Source: an uncultured Eubacteriales bacterium (GTDB lineage: Bacteria > Bacillota_A > Clostridia > Christensenellales > Aristaeellaceae). Taken from it: a DNA stretch of 23,174 nucleotides. The translations under genes were made by a program, and so were the position numbers. Below, piece after piece: positions 1-7,826 of the stretch; position 1 is the stretch's first letter; each line of letters opens with the position of its first letter. The stretch lies in NCBI GenBank assembly GCA_902803675.1, contig CADCQZ010000219.1:1-23174 (forward strand), given 5' to 3'. Under the pieces are notes generated by a model. The model ran no database searches and was not told the DNA's origin. It saw only the letters and a list, made by a program, of their open reading frames with translations.

Positions 1-485
1 CCGTCGGGCGCGGTGACCATGCTTTTCAGGCCTTCTACGTTATCCAGCATGGCCTGGGCGTTGGGAGCGTTCTCTTTGATCAGGTCATTCAGGGCCAGCA
101 GGGTGCCGTCCTCGCCGTAATCCATCAGCATGTCGGTGCCGGGCATCGTGAACATGATGACATCGACCGCGTCGGGGTCGTCCTTCATGCTCATGACGGT
201 CAGGCGGATGTTCTGATCGATGTCGGTGCCGTCGATCTCGACGAATTCCACATGGACGCCCGTGATCTGCTCATAGGCCTTCATCACGGTCATATCCTTC
301 CAGGTGTCCACGGCGGAATTGACCACAGCCATGATCTTCAGGGTGACTTCACCGGGCTCACAGAGCTTTTTGGCTTCGCTCATCAGCGGGAGCACTTCCT
401 CGACGGTCGCCTGTTTGATCTCAGCGAAGCTGAGGGCAGGGATCAAAAGCATCAGGGCCAGCACGATCGCGACGATTTTTTTCAT
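1..485 (-). CDS. ABC transporter extracellular solute-binding protein (partial, N-terminal 161 residues)
   Basis: This is the 5' part of a gene that runs off the left edge. The product begins with a typical signal peptide: MKK, then a hydrophobic stretch IVAIVLALMLLIPAL, then SFAE, which suggests type I cleavage after SFA. No lipobox cysteine is visible, which is unusual for a Gram-positive binding protein. The mature start (VTLKIMAVVNSAVDTWKDM, then YEQITGVHVEFVEID) matches the first lobe of family 1 sugar-binding proteins. It lies 118 nt downstream of two LplB/LplC-type permeases on the same strand and presumably delivers an oligosaccharide to them. A strong AGGAGG site sits just before the ATG. 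The family call is confident; the ligand is unknown. Confidence 0.88.
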   Translation of the reverse strand, partial: MKKIVAIVLALMLLIPALSFAEIKQATVEEVLPLMSEAKKLCEPGEVTLKIMAVVNSAVDTWKDMTVMKAYEQITGVHVEFVEIDGTDIDQNIRLTVMSMKDDPDAVDVIMFTMPGTDMLMDYGEDGTLLALNDLIKENAPNAQAMLDNVEGLKSMVTAPD

Positions 486-603
486 TTGGGTCTTCCTCCT
501 ATTCATTTTTATTCTTACGGCTTTTCCCGATCCCCGGCCGGATGGAGACGGCCTCCGACAAGGCCCCTCCGTTCGGGCGGTGAAGGGCATGTGCCGCTAA
601 GAA

Positions 604-1533
604 CTATCCTTTGACGGCGCCTACCATGACGCCTTTGACGAAGTATTTCTGTACGAAGGGATAGATGCACATCATGGGCACCGTGGCCAGCACCATCACG
701 CAGTATTTCATCACGTCCCGGCGTTCCTCCATTTTTTCGGCGGTCATGGAGTCCACCGAGCCTTCGGAACCATAACTCTCGGAACCTACGAGGATCGTGC
801 GCAGCACGTTGGACAACGGCAGCTTCTCGCGGTCCTTGATGTAGATCGACGCCTGGAAATAACTGCTCCACAGCGCGGAGGCGTAGTACAGACCGATGAC
901 GGCGATCACCGACAGGGACAGGGGCAGCACGATGCGCACCAGGTAGGTCATCTCGCCCGCGCCGTCCAGCTCGGCCGCTTCCCGGAGGTCGGCGGGGATG
1001 GCGGTCTTGAAATAGGTCCTCATCACGATCATGTTGTAGATGGACAGTGACGCGGGCAGCACCAGTGCCCACATGGAGTTGTACACGCCCAGCTGCTTGA
1101 TCCACAGGTAAGTGGGGATGAGGCCGCCGTCAAAATACATGGTGAACATGCAGATGCCCGTCATCACGCCGCCCAGTCTCAGGGGCAGGCTGAGGGGGTA
1201 GGCGCAGCAGATGGTCACTACCAGGGCGATGGCCGTGCCCACGGTGGTATAGATGATGGAGTTGAGGAAGCCCTGCCACAGATAGCTGTACTGGAGGCAG
1301 ACCTCATAACCCGCCAGCGTGATCCTGTTGGGGATCAGCGTGAGGGGGAGCATGCCTTTGTTGAAACTGGAAATGAAGCCGTACACCAGGGGATACAGGA
1401 CCGCGACAAAGGAGAATACGAGCATCAGGGTGATGAATCCCAGCAGGACCTTGTCCCCGCGGGTGAAGTAACGGTGCGCGCTGCTGCCGCGATGGCGGAG
1501 CCTGCCGCGCTTCAGGCTGTTCGACGCGTCCAT
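604..1533 (-). CDS. Carbohydrate ABC transporter permease, LplC/YtcP-like
   Basis: A 309-residue integral membrane protein with about six hydrophobic segments, the usual size for the MalG/LplC side of sugar importers. The first segment is near residues 30-55 (KVLLGFITLMLVFSFVAVLY). The cytoplasmic EAA loop that contacts the ATPase reads LREAAELDGAGEMTYLVRIV near residues 180-200, and the C-terminus ends in the family-typical YFVKGVMVGAVKG. It begins 13 nt after the stop of the partner permease and has an AAAGGAGG site. No ATPase gene is in the window. That is usual for this transporter class, which often shares an MsmX-like ATPase encoded elsewhere (family knowledge). Confidence 0.93.
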   Translation of the reverse strand: MDASNSLKRGRLRHRGSSAHRYFTRGDKVLLGFITLMLVFSFVAVLYPLVYGFISSFNKGMLPLTLIPNRITLAGYEVCLQYSYLWQGFLNSIIYTTVGTAIALVVTICCAYPLSLPLRLGGVMTGICMFTMYFDGGLIPTYLWIKQLGVYNSMWALVLPASLSIYNMIVMRTYFKTAIPADLREAAELDGAGEMTYLVRIVLPLSLSVIAVIGLYYASALWSSYFQASIYIKDREKLPLSNVLRTILVGSESYGSEGSVDSMTAEKMEERRDVMKYCVMVLATVPMMCIYPFVQKYFVKGVMVGAVKG

Positions 1534-1546
1534 CTGACCCCCTCCT

Positions 1547-2494
1547 TTACCACAGGGAATTCCCGTTGATCTTCTTGGTGAACCCGTTCATGATGAACAG
1601 CATGATCATGTTCACGACGGATGTGAACAGACCGATGGCGGCCGCGTAGGACCACTGCGGCCTTGAATTGGCGGCCAGAGAGATCCGGTAGGAATAGGTG
1701 GCGATGATCTCGGACGCGGAGCGGTTCAGGTCGTTCTGCAGGAGAAGGGTCTTTTCATGCCCCAGAGTGAGAAGGGAACCGACCTTCAGGATCAGCAGGA
1801 TACAGAATGTGGGCAGCACACCGGGGATATCCACGTGCCAGATCCTTTTGAAGAGATCGGCGCCGTCGATCACGGCCGCTTCGTGCAGTTCCTCGGATAT
1901 GCCGCTCAGGGCCGCGATGAAGATGATGGAATTGAAACCCAGATCCTGCCAGGTGCCCAGCCACACATAGATGTGAGGGTAAGCCGCGGGGTCGCCCATG
2001 AAGTTCCTCGGGGTACCGCCCAACAGGGATATCAGGGCGTTGATCACGCCGAACCGCTGGTTGAGGAACTGTGTGCACAGGCTGGTCACGACCACGATGG
2101 ACATGAAGTGGGGCGCGTAGGAGATCATCTGCACAGACTTGCTGAATCTCCGGAAAGGACAGTACTGCAGGAACAGCGCGAAAATGAGCCCCAGCGGGAA
2201 AGTGATCAGGTAGTATCCGTTGATCACCAGGGTGTTGCGCATGGTCTGAATAAAGTAGGGGTTGTTCAGATCGACGTATTTCTGGAAATACTTGAGGCCC
2301 ACCCAGGGGCTGCCTGTGATGCCCAGAGTGGGTTTGTAATCCCTGAAAGCGATCTGCGCGCCGTACATCGGGATGTATTTGAAGATGATGAGGACGGCAA
2401 GGGGCAGGAGCAGCATCAAATACGCTGCCCAGTACCGCTGCAATTCTTTTTTCCAGGGGAGCTTCGTCCTCATCCGTTTGGAACTCGCTGCCAT
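1547..2494 (-). CDS. Carbohydrate ABC transporter permease, LplB/YteP-like
   Basis: A 315-residue membrane protein with about six membrane segments. The N-terminal stretch RYWAAYLMLLLPLAVLIIFK followed by YIPMYGAQIAFRDYKP is characteristic of the LplB/YteP branch of sugar permeases. The EAA loop is LHEAAVIDGADLFKRIWHV near residues 205-223. It is the first gene of the transporter segment and pairs with the LplC-like permease and the binding protein downstream. The start has a GGAGGGG site 5-6 nt upstream. A promoter candidate lies between it and the AraC gene, so transport may be controlled separately from the catabolic genes. The substrate class is inferred from the neighbouring glycosidases. 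Confidence 0.93.
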   Translation of the reverse strand: MAASSKRMRTKLPWKKELQRYWAAYLMLLLPLAVLIIFKYIPMYGAQIAFRDYKPTLGITGSPWVGLKYFQKYVDLNNPYFIQTMRNTLVINGYYLITFPLGLIFALFLQYCPFRRFSKSVQMISYAPHFMSIVVVTSLCTQFLNQRFGVINALISLLGGTPRNFMGDPAAYPHIYVWLGTWQDLGFNSIIFIAALSGISEELHEAAVIDGADLFKRIWHVDIPGVLPTFCILLILKVGSLLTLGHEKTLLLQNDLNRSASEIIATYSYRISLAANSRPQWSYAAAIGLFTSVVNMIMLFIMNGFTKKINGNSLW

Positions 2495-2532
2495 GTGATC
2501 CCCTCCGCGCGAAAGTCTGAAGGAAGGAAACG

Positions 2533-2559
2533 ATATATGACGATGTCGTCGTTCTATAT
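2533..2559. repeat. Bulged inverted repeat in the leader of the permease transcript
   Basis: Outer arms ATATA (2533-2537) and TATAT (2555-2559) enclose inner arms GACGA (2539-2543) and TCGTC (2546-2550) around TG. It lies downstream of the permease promoter candidate, in the predicted 5' leader. It could be an RNA hairpin or a regulator site. The arms are short, so this is tentative. Confidence 0.3.
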
Positions 2560-2582
2560 GCGATACACTTGATGTTGATTAA

Positions 2583-2611
2583 ATGATAGCATAGAAGGAA
2601 CAGGGTGTATA
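2583..2611 (-). promoter_or_regulatory. Candidate sigma-70 promoter for the transporter genes
   Basis: Read on the minus strand: a -35-like TATACA (2606-2611), a 17-nt spacer, and a -10 TATCAT (2583-2588) preceded by an extended TGC. It lies in the 166-nt gap between the AraC stop and the first permease start. No clear terminator follows the AraC gene, so readthrough from the upstream operon is also possible. An AraC-family activator would plausibly act here, but no direct repeats long enough to name as its site were seen. Confidence 0.5.
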
Positions 2612-2660
2612 TCGATAAAATCGTTGCGGATTTGTACTTTTCTGCTGATTTTCGACCATG

Positions 2661-3536
2661 TCATGGGGTCTCCCCGCCTTTCTGGCTCCTGTATTCCTTG
2701 GGGGTGAGACCTGTGTATTTTTTGAACAGACGGCTGAAATAACAGGGATCCAGGAAGCCGGTTTTTTCCGCTACTCTGTTGATGCTCATGCCGGAATTGA
2801 TCAATAGATCCCTGGCTTCGTCGAGGCGGAGGGACAGCAGGAATCGATGGGGCGAGATACCGTAATACTCGGTAAACAGATGCCCGAACCGCCCCACGCT
2901 CAATTGGACGGTCCTGGCGCATTCTTCCAGGGTGATGGGCTCACGAAAATGCTCCACCAGGTAGTTCATAGCCGGGATCAGCGTGTTGCTGCCGGGACTT
3001 TTCTCCTGTTCCCTGCTTTGAAGCAGCAGATCGAGGATCTGGAGCAGCAGGCCGTTGATCCCGGGCTTTGATACCGGATGGCGGCCGTTGAGAGCCTTGA
3101 TGGGCCGGAACAGATGCACCATCTGGTGGAACAGGGTCTGCAGAGCGGCACCGTGCTCCATATCACAGATCAGGGAAGAGTCGGTCTCAAACAGCGCCAT
3201 GGTCTCGTGGATGCCGTGACCTGTAAAATAGACATAATAGACGGTAGGGTCCCCTTCCGAGGAGAACAGGTTCACGTAAGGAACGCCGGGCATATACAGG
3301 ATCCACTTGCCGGCTGTCAAACGGTTCATGCGCGCCTGATGGCTGACCTCGATCCACCCGGAGGCGACATACAGCAAAGAATAATCCTGCCGTCCCTTTG
3401 GCCTGTAGATATCCTGACGGATCGGATATCCTTCCTTGATCCCGCAGTTATTCACCTGGATACAGTGAGCGGGCGCGAAATCAGTCAGGTCGTGATAGGG
3501 CTTCATGTTCGCGATGATCGATTGAAGACCGGTCAT
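2661..3536 (-). CDS. AraC-family transcriptional regulator
   Basis: A 291-residue regulator. The N-terminal half (to about residue 170) is a cupin-like sugar-sensing domain, with the stretch YSLLYVASGWIEV and the segment WILYMPGVPYVNLF. The C-terminal 100 residues form the double helix-turn-helix: first helices around ITLEECARTVQLSVGRFGHL, second around SINRVAEKTGFLDPCYFSRL, then the signature FKKYTGLTPKEYR. The ATG at 3536 is chosen because AGGAGG sits 9 nt upstream. The reading frame stays open to 3692, but that extension would overlap the previous gene by more than 100 nt. It lies between the catabolic genes and the transporter, so it likely senses the imported sugar. Confidence 0.93.
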   Translation of the reverse strand: MTGLQSIIANMKPYHDLTDFAPAHCIQVNNCGIKEGYPIRQDIYRPKGRQDYSLLYVASGWIEVSHQARMNRLTAGKWILYMPGVPYVNLFSSEGDPTVYYVYFTGHGIHETMALFETDSSLICDMEHGAALQTLFHQMVHLFRPIKALNGRHPVSKPGINGLLLQILDLLLQSREQEKSPGSNTLIPAMNYLVEHFREPITLEECARTVQLSVGRFGHLFTEYYGISPHRFLLSLRLDEARDLLINSGMSINRVAEKTGFLDPCYFSRLFKKYTGLTPKEYRSQKGGETP

Positions 3537-3545
3537 CAGGAACCG

Positions 3546-3551
3546 CCTCCT
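3546..3551 (-). promoter_or_regulatory. Ribosome binding site that fixes the AraC start
   Basis: Minus-strand AGGAGG lies 9 nt before the ATG at 3536. No comparable site precedes the longer open frame that begins at 3692. Confidence 0.7.
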
Positions 3552-3577
3552 TTCCTGATCTTTTTTTGCTTGGACAG

Positions 3578-4756
3578 TCAGAGCGTGAAAGGCACCGGTG
3601 TGCGTTCGGCCCATTTTCCGTTCGTGAAATCGGGAATGGGCTGTACCATGCCGCCCAGCTCTATGGATCGGGCGGACAGGGGCGTCAGGCACATCCAGGC
3701 TGCCATGTCATAGACGTCGATGGGCATGGGCGTGCCGCTTATCAGGCAGGTCACGAACTGACGCACCGTCAGATAGTCCATGCCCCCGTGAACGTCGTTC
3801 CCGGGCACCTGACAGTGCTGCCAGATCGGGTGCTCCCAGCGGGCGTAGGCCTTTTCGAAGGGAAGCCACTCTTCTTCTCCCTGAAGGCCCTCCACGTGAA
3901 CGGCATGCCGTTCCTCGCTCAGAAGGCCTTTGGTGCCCTGGACGAGGAGACCTCTGGAATAGGGCCGGGGGAGGAGCACGCTGTGGCGCAGGGATATGAG
4001 CTCTCCGCCCGCGCACTTGATCAGGGACGCCGTCACGTCCTCACAGGCGTAGGGCTTTTTTGAAAGCGGGTTGTCCGGGTCCTTCATTGCGAACCAGGAG
4101 GCCATGCCGCCGGCCGGGCTTCCCATGGACGCGATGGCGGTCATGCGGTTCCCGCAGTTCACACGCAGGATCTTTGACAGGATCCCGACGCTGTGAGTGG
4201 GATACAGGTCCCCGTGCCTGACACGGTTGGCCATGACGCGGTGTCTTTTCGGGTCCGTGAACGCGTATCTCAGGTCATGACAATAGGCGCCTTCCAGATA
4301 TTCGACGGTGCCCAGGACGCCCTCCTCCGCCATGCGCAGGGCCATCATCTCGTTTCGGCCAAAGCAGCAGTTTTCCATGAACATGAGCGGCGTCCGCGTT
4401 TTTTCCCAGGCGCGCACCAGATCCCAGCATTCCTGTACGCTGGCCGCGCCGCAGACTTCGCTGGCGGCGGGGATGCCCGCCTCCAGAAAGTCGATCACCA
4501 CCGGGATATGGGTGATCCAGTTGGTGTTGACGAAGACCAGATCGGTCTTTTTCTCATCGATGATCCGTCGATAGTCCGTGAAGCATTTCGGGTGCGCGCC
4601 CAGGGCGTTGAAACGCTTTTCACCCTCCCGGAGGAAACGTTCCTCGATGTCGCAGACCGCCGTGACCGCGATCTCCTTCACACTCAGATAAGTCTCGATG
4701 AGGCTCAGGCTCCTGGGCCCCAGGCCGATGACGGCCGCGCGCAGTTTTTCAGCCAT
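3578..4756 (-). CDS. Gfo/Idh/MocA-family protein, GH109-like (NAD-dependent glycosidase candidate)
   Basis: A 392-residue protein with an N-terminal Rossmann fold (AAVIGLGPRS, residues 7-16) and a C-terminal alpha/beta domain. Several stretches match the GH109 glycosidase pattern as I know it: ENCCFGR (128-134), GAYCHDLR (156-163), GDLYPTHS (182-189), RPYSRGLLVQGTKG (264-277) and EHPIW (308-312). The usual dehydrogenase motif EKP, whose lysine is catalytic, is replaced by EVCG near residue 100, again as in GH109-type proteins. GH109 enzymes use bound NAD to cleave glycosides by a transient redox step. There is no signal peptide, so it acts in the cytoplasm. It overlaps the upstream gene by 8 nt (translational coupling). 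It could instead be a plain sugar dehydrogenase. Confidence 0.85.
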   Translation of the reverse strand: MAEKLRAAVIGLGPRSLSLIETYLSVKEIAVTAVCDIEERFLREGEKRFNALGAHPKCFTDYRRIIDEKKTDLVFVNTNWITHIPVVIDFLEAGIPAASEVCGAASVQECWDLVRAWEKTRTPLMFMENCCFGRNEMMALRMAEEGVLGTVEYLEGAYCHDLRYAFTDPKRHRVMANRVRHGDLYPTHSVGILSKILRVNCGNRMTAIASMGSPAGGMASWFAMKDPDNPLSKKPYACEDVTASLIKCAGGELISLRHSVLLPRPYSRGLLVQGTKGLLSEERHAVHVEGLQGEEEWLPFEKAYARWEHPIWQHCQVPGNDVHGGMDYLTVRQFVTCLISGTPMPIDVYDMAAWMCLTPLSARSIELGGMVQPIPDFTNGKWAERTPVPFTL

Positions 4757-6446
4757 AAGTGCACCCCGTCATGGACCGGTCCACGTCCTCCCGGAAGGCG
4801 CGCATCTTTTCCGGTCCGCCCGGATCCATGTGGAAATCCATCCGCCCGAAATGTTTTTCGATCAGTTCCTCGCAGGCTTCGCGGCCTTTCAGGCTCTCCA
4901 GGGTCTTAAGGGCGCGCATGTCGCAGATGCCTTCGTAAAACACTTTCTGCCTGATGGATGGGATCGCTTCGCCTTTTCTGCCGGGGTAGACCGCAAAGCA
5001 GGAACCCGCGCTGCCGTTATAGCCGCAGGGATCCGTTTTCGGGTCGAAGAGGCCGTGGCTGAGCATGCCGTACCAGTAATCATATCCCCATTGGAGGAAC
5101 CCCTCGATCCTGTTCGCATACAGTTCCGTGCCCAGGATGCGGTTCCTCTCCGGCGGAAGGACGATCACCCGGTTGGAAAGGTCGTCCCGCACCTGGCTGC
5201 CGGTGTAGTAGGCCCACAGGTGATCGCACCGGCCGATGAAGGTATCGATGGTGCCGGTCACGCAGATGGGAAGTTCCGTGAGGCCTTTTTCGTAGTATTC
5301 GTAATGGGACAGCGCGTCGCCCAGCATGAAGCCGTCCAGCAGGCCGCCGACAGCCTCCCGGGCTCTGCGGTAGCCCGCTTCCATGCCTTCGTCAGGTTCG
5401 TCGGACAGGTGGAACAGGGTCTTCTTTTCGAGCCCCTCCGCGCGCAGGAACGCTGTGACCTGCGGGAGGTACGCGCTTAGGAAGGCCCGGTAGCTCTCAC
5501 CGGCGGCGTCTGTCTCCCATCCGAAGATGCGCCTTGGATGCCCATCGACTGTGGCGACGATCTTGGGAGCCGCTTCGGCGCCCCACTGGGTGAACAGATG
5601 GGAGTGCTCGAAATGCGTGATCCCGGCGGCACGGGCAGTGTCGATGTATTTTTTCATCAGGGAGAAGTCGAAACTGTATCTGCCGCCGTCAAGGGTCACT
5701 TTCACCAATTGGGCCGTCATGCGTTCGCCCCCGATGGGGGTGTCCAGCGGCGGGGTGAAGGCGGGCAGAAGCAGCATGTTCATGCCGTGCCTCGCGGCGG
5801 TTCGGACATAGCCGGCAAAGATCCTGAAGAACCGGTCCGAGAAGATCCGCACGTTATAGTAATCCGCCAGGCAGTCACAGTGGAACCAGTTGGTGTAGAT
5901 GAGTTTCTGGGGCAGCAGTTCCGTCGGCAGCACGTGGACGGTGAGGGCCTGTTCGGCAAGCACGGACCGGTCCTCGGCACTCTCGAAGATGACGCTGACG
6001 GTATAGTCCCCGGGACTCAGGGACCGCCCGTCTTCGTTGAGAGTGAACCAGACAGCCTGCCAGGCGTCGCTGTAGGCGTACAGCAGTGTTTCCTCGCCCT
6101 TCTCGTAATACCTGAGCCCCCAGGGGGCGCCTTCACGCACAAGGGGCGGGTTCGTCTTCTTTTTGATCAGCATGTCCGGGAACAGGCCGGGGGCATGGGG
6201 GTCGTTGACGCCGGCGGTATCCGTGTGCATCACGGGCACGCAGCCCACCAGATAGGTGCTCAACGGCAGGGCGCTGACGGAGCGAACGTTGACCGCCGCG
6301 GCTCCGGGGCCTTTGCCCTCCAGGCGGAAAGCCGCCTGAAAACTTACCGGTTCGTTGACGGCCGTGGAAAGGCGGCTCAGCTGTTTGGCGGGGCATCTTT
6401 CCGGAAAGACCCGATCCAGGGAGGAAACGAGCCTCATCCTGAACAT
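4749..6446 (-). CDS. DUF4091 / GH123-like glycoside hydrolase
   Basis: A 565-residue protein without a signal peptide. Residues 1-175 look like a beta-sandwich domain. From about 180 comes a barrel that starts TNWFHCDCLADYYNV and contains FHLSDEPDEG. Asp349-Glu350 match the Asp-Glu pair used by GH123 for substrate-assisted catalysis (family knowledge). Residues 440-458 hold ELYANRIEGFLQWGYDYWY, a hallmark of DUF4091 proteins. The ATG has a near-perfect AAAGGAGGTGA site. It lies between a GH30 gene and a GH109-like gene, which supports a role in trimming an imported oligosaccharide. GH123 members act on beta-GalNAc, but DUF4091 members are mostly uncharacterised, so the substrate is open. Confidence 0.85.
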   Translation of the reverse strand: MFRMRLVSSLDRVFPERCPAKQLSRLSTAVNEPVSFQAAFRLEGKGPGAAAVNVRSVSALPLSTYLVGCVPVMHTDTAGVNDPHAPGLFPDMLIKKKTNPPLVREGAPWGLRYYEKGEETLLYAYSDAWQAVWFTLNEDGRSLSPGDYTVSVIFESAEDRSVLAEQALTVHVLPTELLPQKLIYTNWFHCDCLADYYNVRIFSDRFFRIFAGYVRTAARHGMNMLLLPAFTPPLDTPIGGERMTAQLVKVTLDGGRYSFDFSLMKKYIDTARAAGITHFEHSHLFTQWGAEAAPKIVATVDGHPRRIFGWETDAAGESYRAFLSAYLPQVTAFLRAEGLEKKTLFHLSDEPDEGMEAGYRRAREAVGGLLDGFMLGDALSHYEYYEKGLTELPICVTGTIDTFIGRCDHLWAYYTGSQVRDDLSNRVIVLPPERNRILGTELYANRIEGFLQWGYDYWYGMLSHGLFDPKTDPCGYNGSAGSCFAVYPGRKGEAIPSIRQKVFYEGICDMRALKTLESLKGREACEELIEKHFGRMDFHMDPGGPEKMRAFREDVDRSMTGCTYG

Positions 6447-6462
6447 CCCTTCACCTCCTTTG

Positions 6463-7812
6463 TCATCCGATCACGACAGTGGATACGGAATCCGGCAGCA
6501 GATTGACCAGGACAGGCTGTCCGTCGGTCATGATCTGGACCTGTTTGCGTTCCTTCGATGAGGGATTGACCAGCACGATGACTTTGTGCCCGTCCGGACC
6601 GCGGAATGCGCATGCGTCCAGCGGCGCCCCTGTATCCGGGTAAGCGAAGAAGCGGAGACCGTCGTTGACCGTCCTGACGGGAAGCACTTGATCTCCGCGC
6701 CGCACGAACCGGCTGAAGTGAGACATGGCCCTGTACTGTCCGCTCCTGGTGATCTCTCCGGTCAGGCTGTCGCGCGTCACCAGACCGCTGCAGAAGAAAG
6801 GGCCGATCGTGGGCCCGCCGGTCTCGTCCAGGATGAGATTCCAGCCGATGAAGGTGCGGCAGCCGTGCCGGAAGGCCCGGGCCATGATCCGGGCCCATTT
6901 GCAGTGGTCGGTGCCGTAGTTGTCATTGATCCGCGGGCCGCCTTCCGTGAAGGCGAGCTTGAGATCCGGCCACTCATCCGTGAGTGCGTCCGTCATCTCC
7001 GGACATTCGCTGTAGTAGTGGAACGCGACAGCGTCGATATCATCCAGCAGGTCGGGATCCTCTTCCAGCATCCATTTGACGCGCTGCCAGCCGTCATAGT
7101 TGTGGTCGTACATCCAGATGTGGGTGTCCAGCCCCGCCTTGTCCAGGGCCGCGCGCAGGCGGTGGATGAAAGCCGCTTCGGTCTCGGGGTGCCAGAAGCA
7201 GCCCGGATAGTGTCCCCGGGTGTCCGTTTCCGGTTCGTTCTGGGGACTGACCGCGTGAATGGATATGCCCCTTTCCCGCATGGCGGTGAGGTATTTGATG
7301 AAATATCTGACGTACGCGTCCAGGTATTTGTCCCGCATGCAGCCTCCGGCGATGCGGCCGCCGGTCTTCATCCAGGCGGGCGGGCTCCAGGGAGAGGCGA
7401 ACAAAAAGAGATCGCTCCGGAAAGAAACGATCTCCTTCTGGACCGGCAGCACGTATTTTTCGTCCCGGGCCATGGAAAAATACACCATTCCGGGATCATC
7501 CGGCGTATCGGCGTAAGTGTACGCTTCCGGGGAATAGTCGCTGCTCCCGATGGTCAGCCGGGCAGCGTTCATGTTGAGGCCTTCGGGCCCGTACAGGTCA
7601 GAAAGGAGCTTCGCCCTTTCGTCCTGTGTCATCAGGCTCAGGTTGCAGCAGCTGGAAGCCGTGACAGCCGCGCCGAACCCATTGACGGGATGGGGCAGGG
7701 GAGAAAGGCCGATCTCAAGGGTCACCACCCCGGGCAGGAGCGTGGGGGCCGGGCCTGCCGGGATCTCCCAGAGGGTATGCGACTGATCCGTGGTGTACTG
7801 GCGTATGCGCAT
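6463..7812 (-). CDS. Glycoside hydrolase family 30 protein
   Basis: A 449-residue cytoplasmic enzyme of the GH30 clan-A fold. Residues 138-150 read FASPWSPPAWMKT, the classic GH30 substrate-pocket motif. The acid/base is Glu193 in SPQNEP and the nucleophile is Glu290 in AFTEGG. The C-terminal beta domain from about 365 ends in the typical PDSVSTVVIG. GH30 members cleave beta-linked glucose, xylose, fucose or similar residues; the specificity here is unknown. The ATG at 7812 is preferred because AGAAGGGG lies 5 nt upstream. An in-frame GTG at 7830 overlaps the previous stop and has no visible binding site. With no signal peptide, it must act on imported oligosaccharide. Confidence 0.93.
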   Translation of the reverse strand: MRIRQYTTDQSHTLWEIPAGPAPTLLPGVVTLEIGLSPLPHPVNGFGAAVTASSCCNLSLMTQDERAKLLSDLYGPEGLNMNAARLTIGSSDYSPEAYTYADTPDDPGMVYFSMARDEKYVLPVQKEIVSFRSDLFLFASPWSPPAWMKTGGRIAGGCMRDKYLDAYVRYFIKYLTAMRERGISIHAVSPQNEPETDTRGHYPGCFWHPETEAAFIHRLRAALDKAGLDTHIWMYDHNYDGWQRVKWMLEEDPDLLDDIDAVAFHYYSECPEMTDALTDEWPDLKLAFTEGGPRINDNYGTDHCKWARIMARAFRHGCRTFIGWNLILDETGGPTIGPFFCSGLVTRDSLTGEITRSGQYRAMSHFSRFVRRGDQVLPVRTVNDGLRFFAYPDTGAPLDACAFRGPDGHKVIVLVNPSSKERKQVQIMTDGQPVLVNLLPDSVSTVVIG

Positions 7813-7817
7813 AGGAT

Positions 7818-7825
7818 CCCCTTCT
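7818..7825 (-). promoter_or_regulatory. Ribosome binding site that favours the ATG start of the GH30 gene
   Basis: Minus-strand AGAAGGGG lies 5 nt before the ATG at 7812, inside the few codons that the alternative GTG start (7830) would add. Confidence 0.55.
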
Positions 7826-7826
7826 G

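Noticed and set aside
486..603. GC-rich short stems (GGCCG/CGGCC at 536-553) between the second permease and the binding protein
   Set aside because: The arms are only 5 bp and no T-run follows in the direction of transcription, so a terminator cannot be claimed; an mRNA-stabilising stem is possible but unsupported.
3537..3692. N-terminal extension of the AraC regulator
   Set aside because: It would overlap the upstream gene by over 100 nt and is basic low-information sequence; the ATG at 3536 has a good AGGAGG site.
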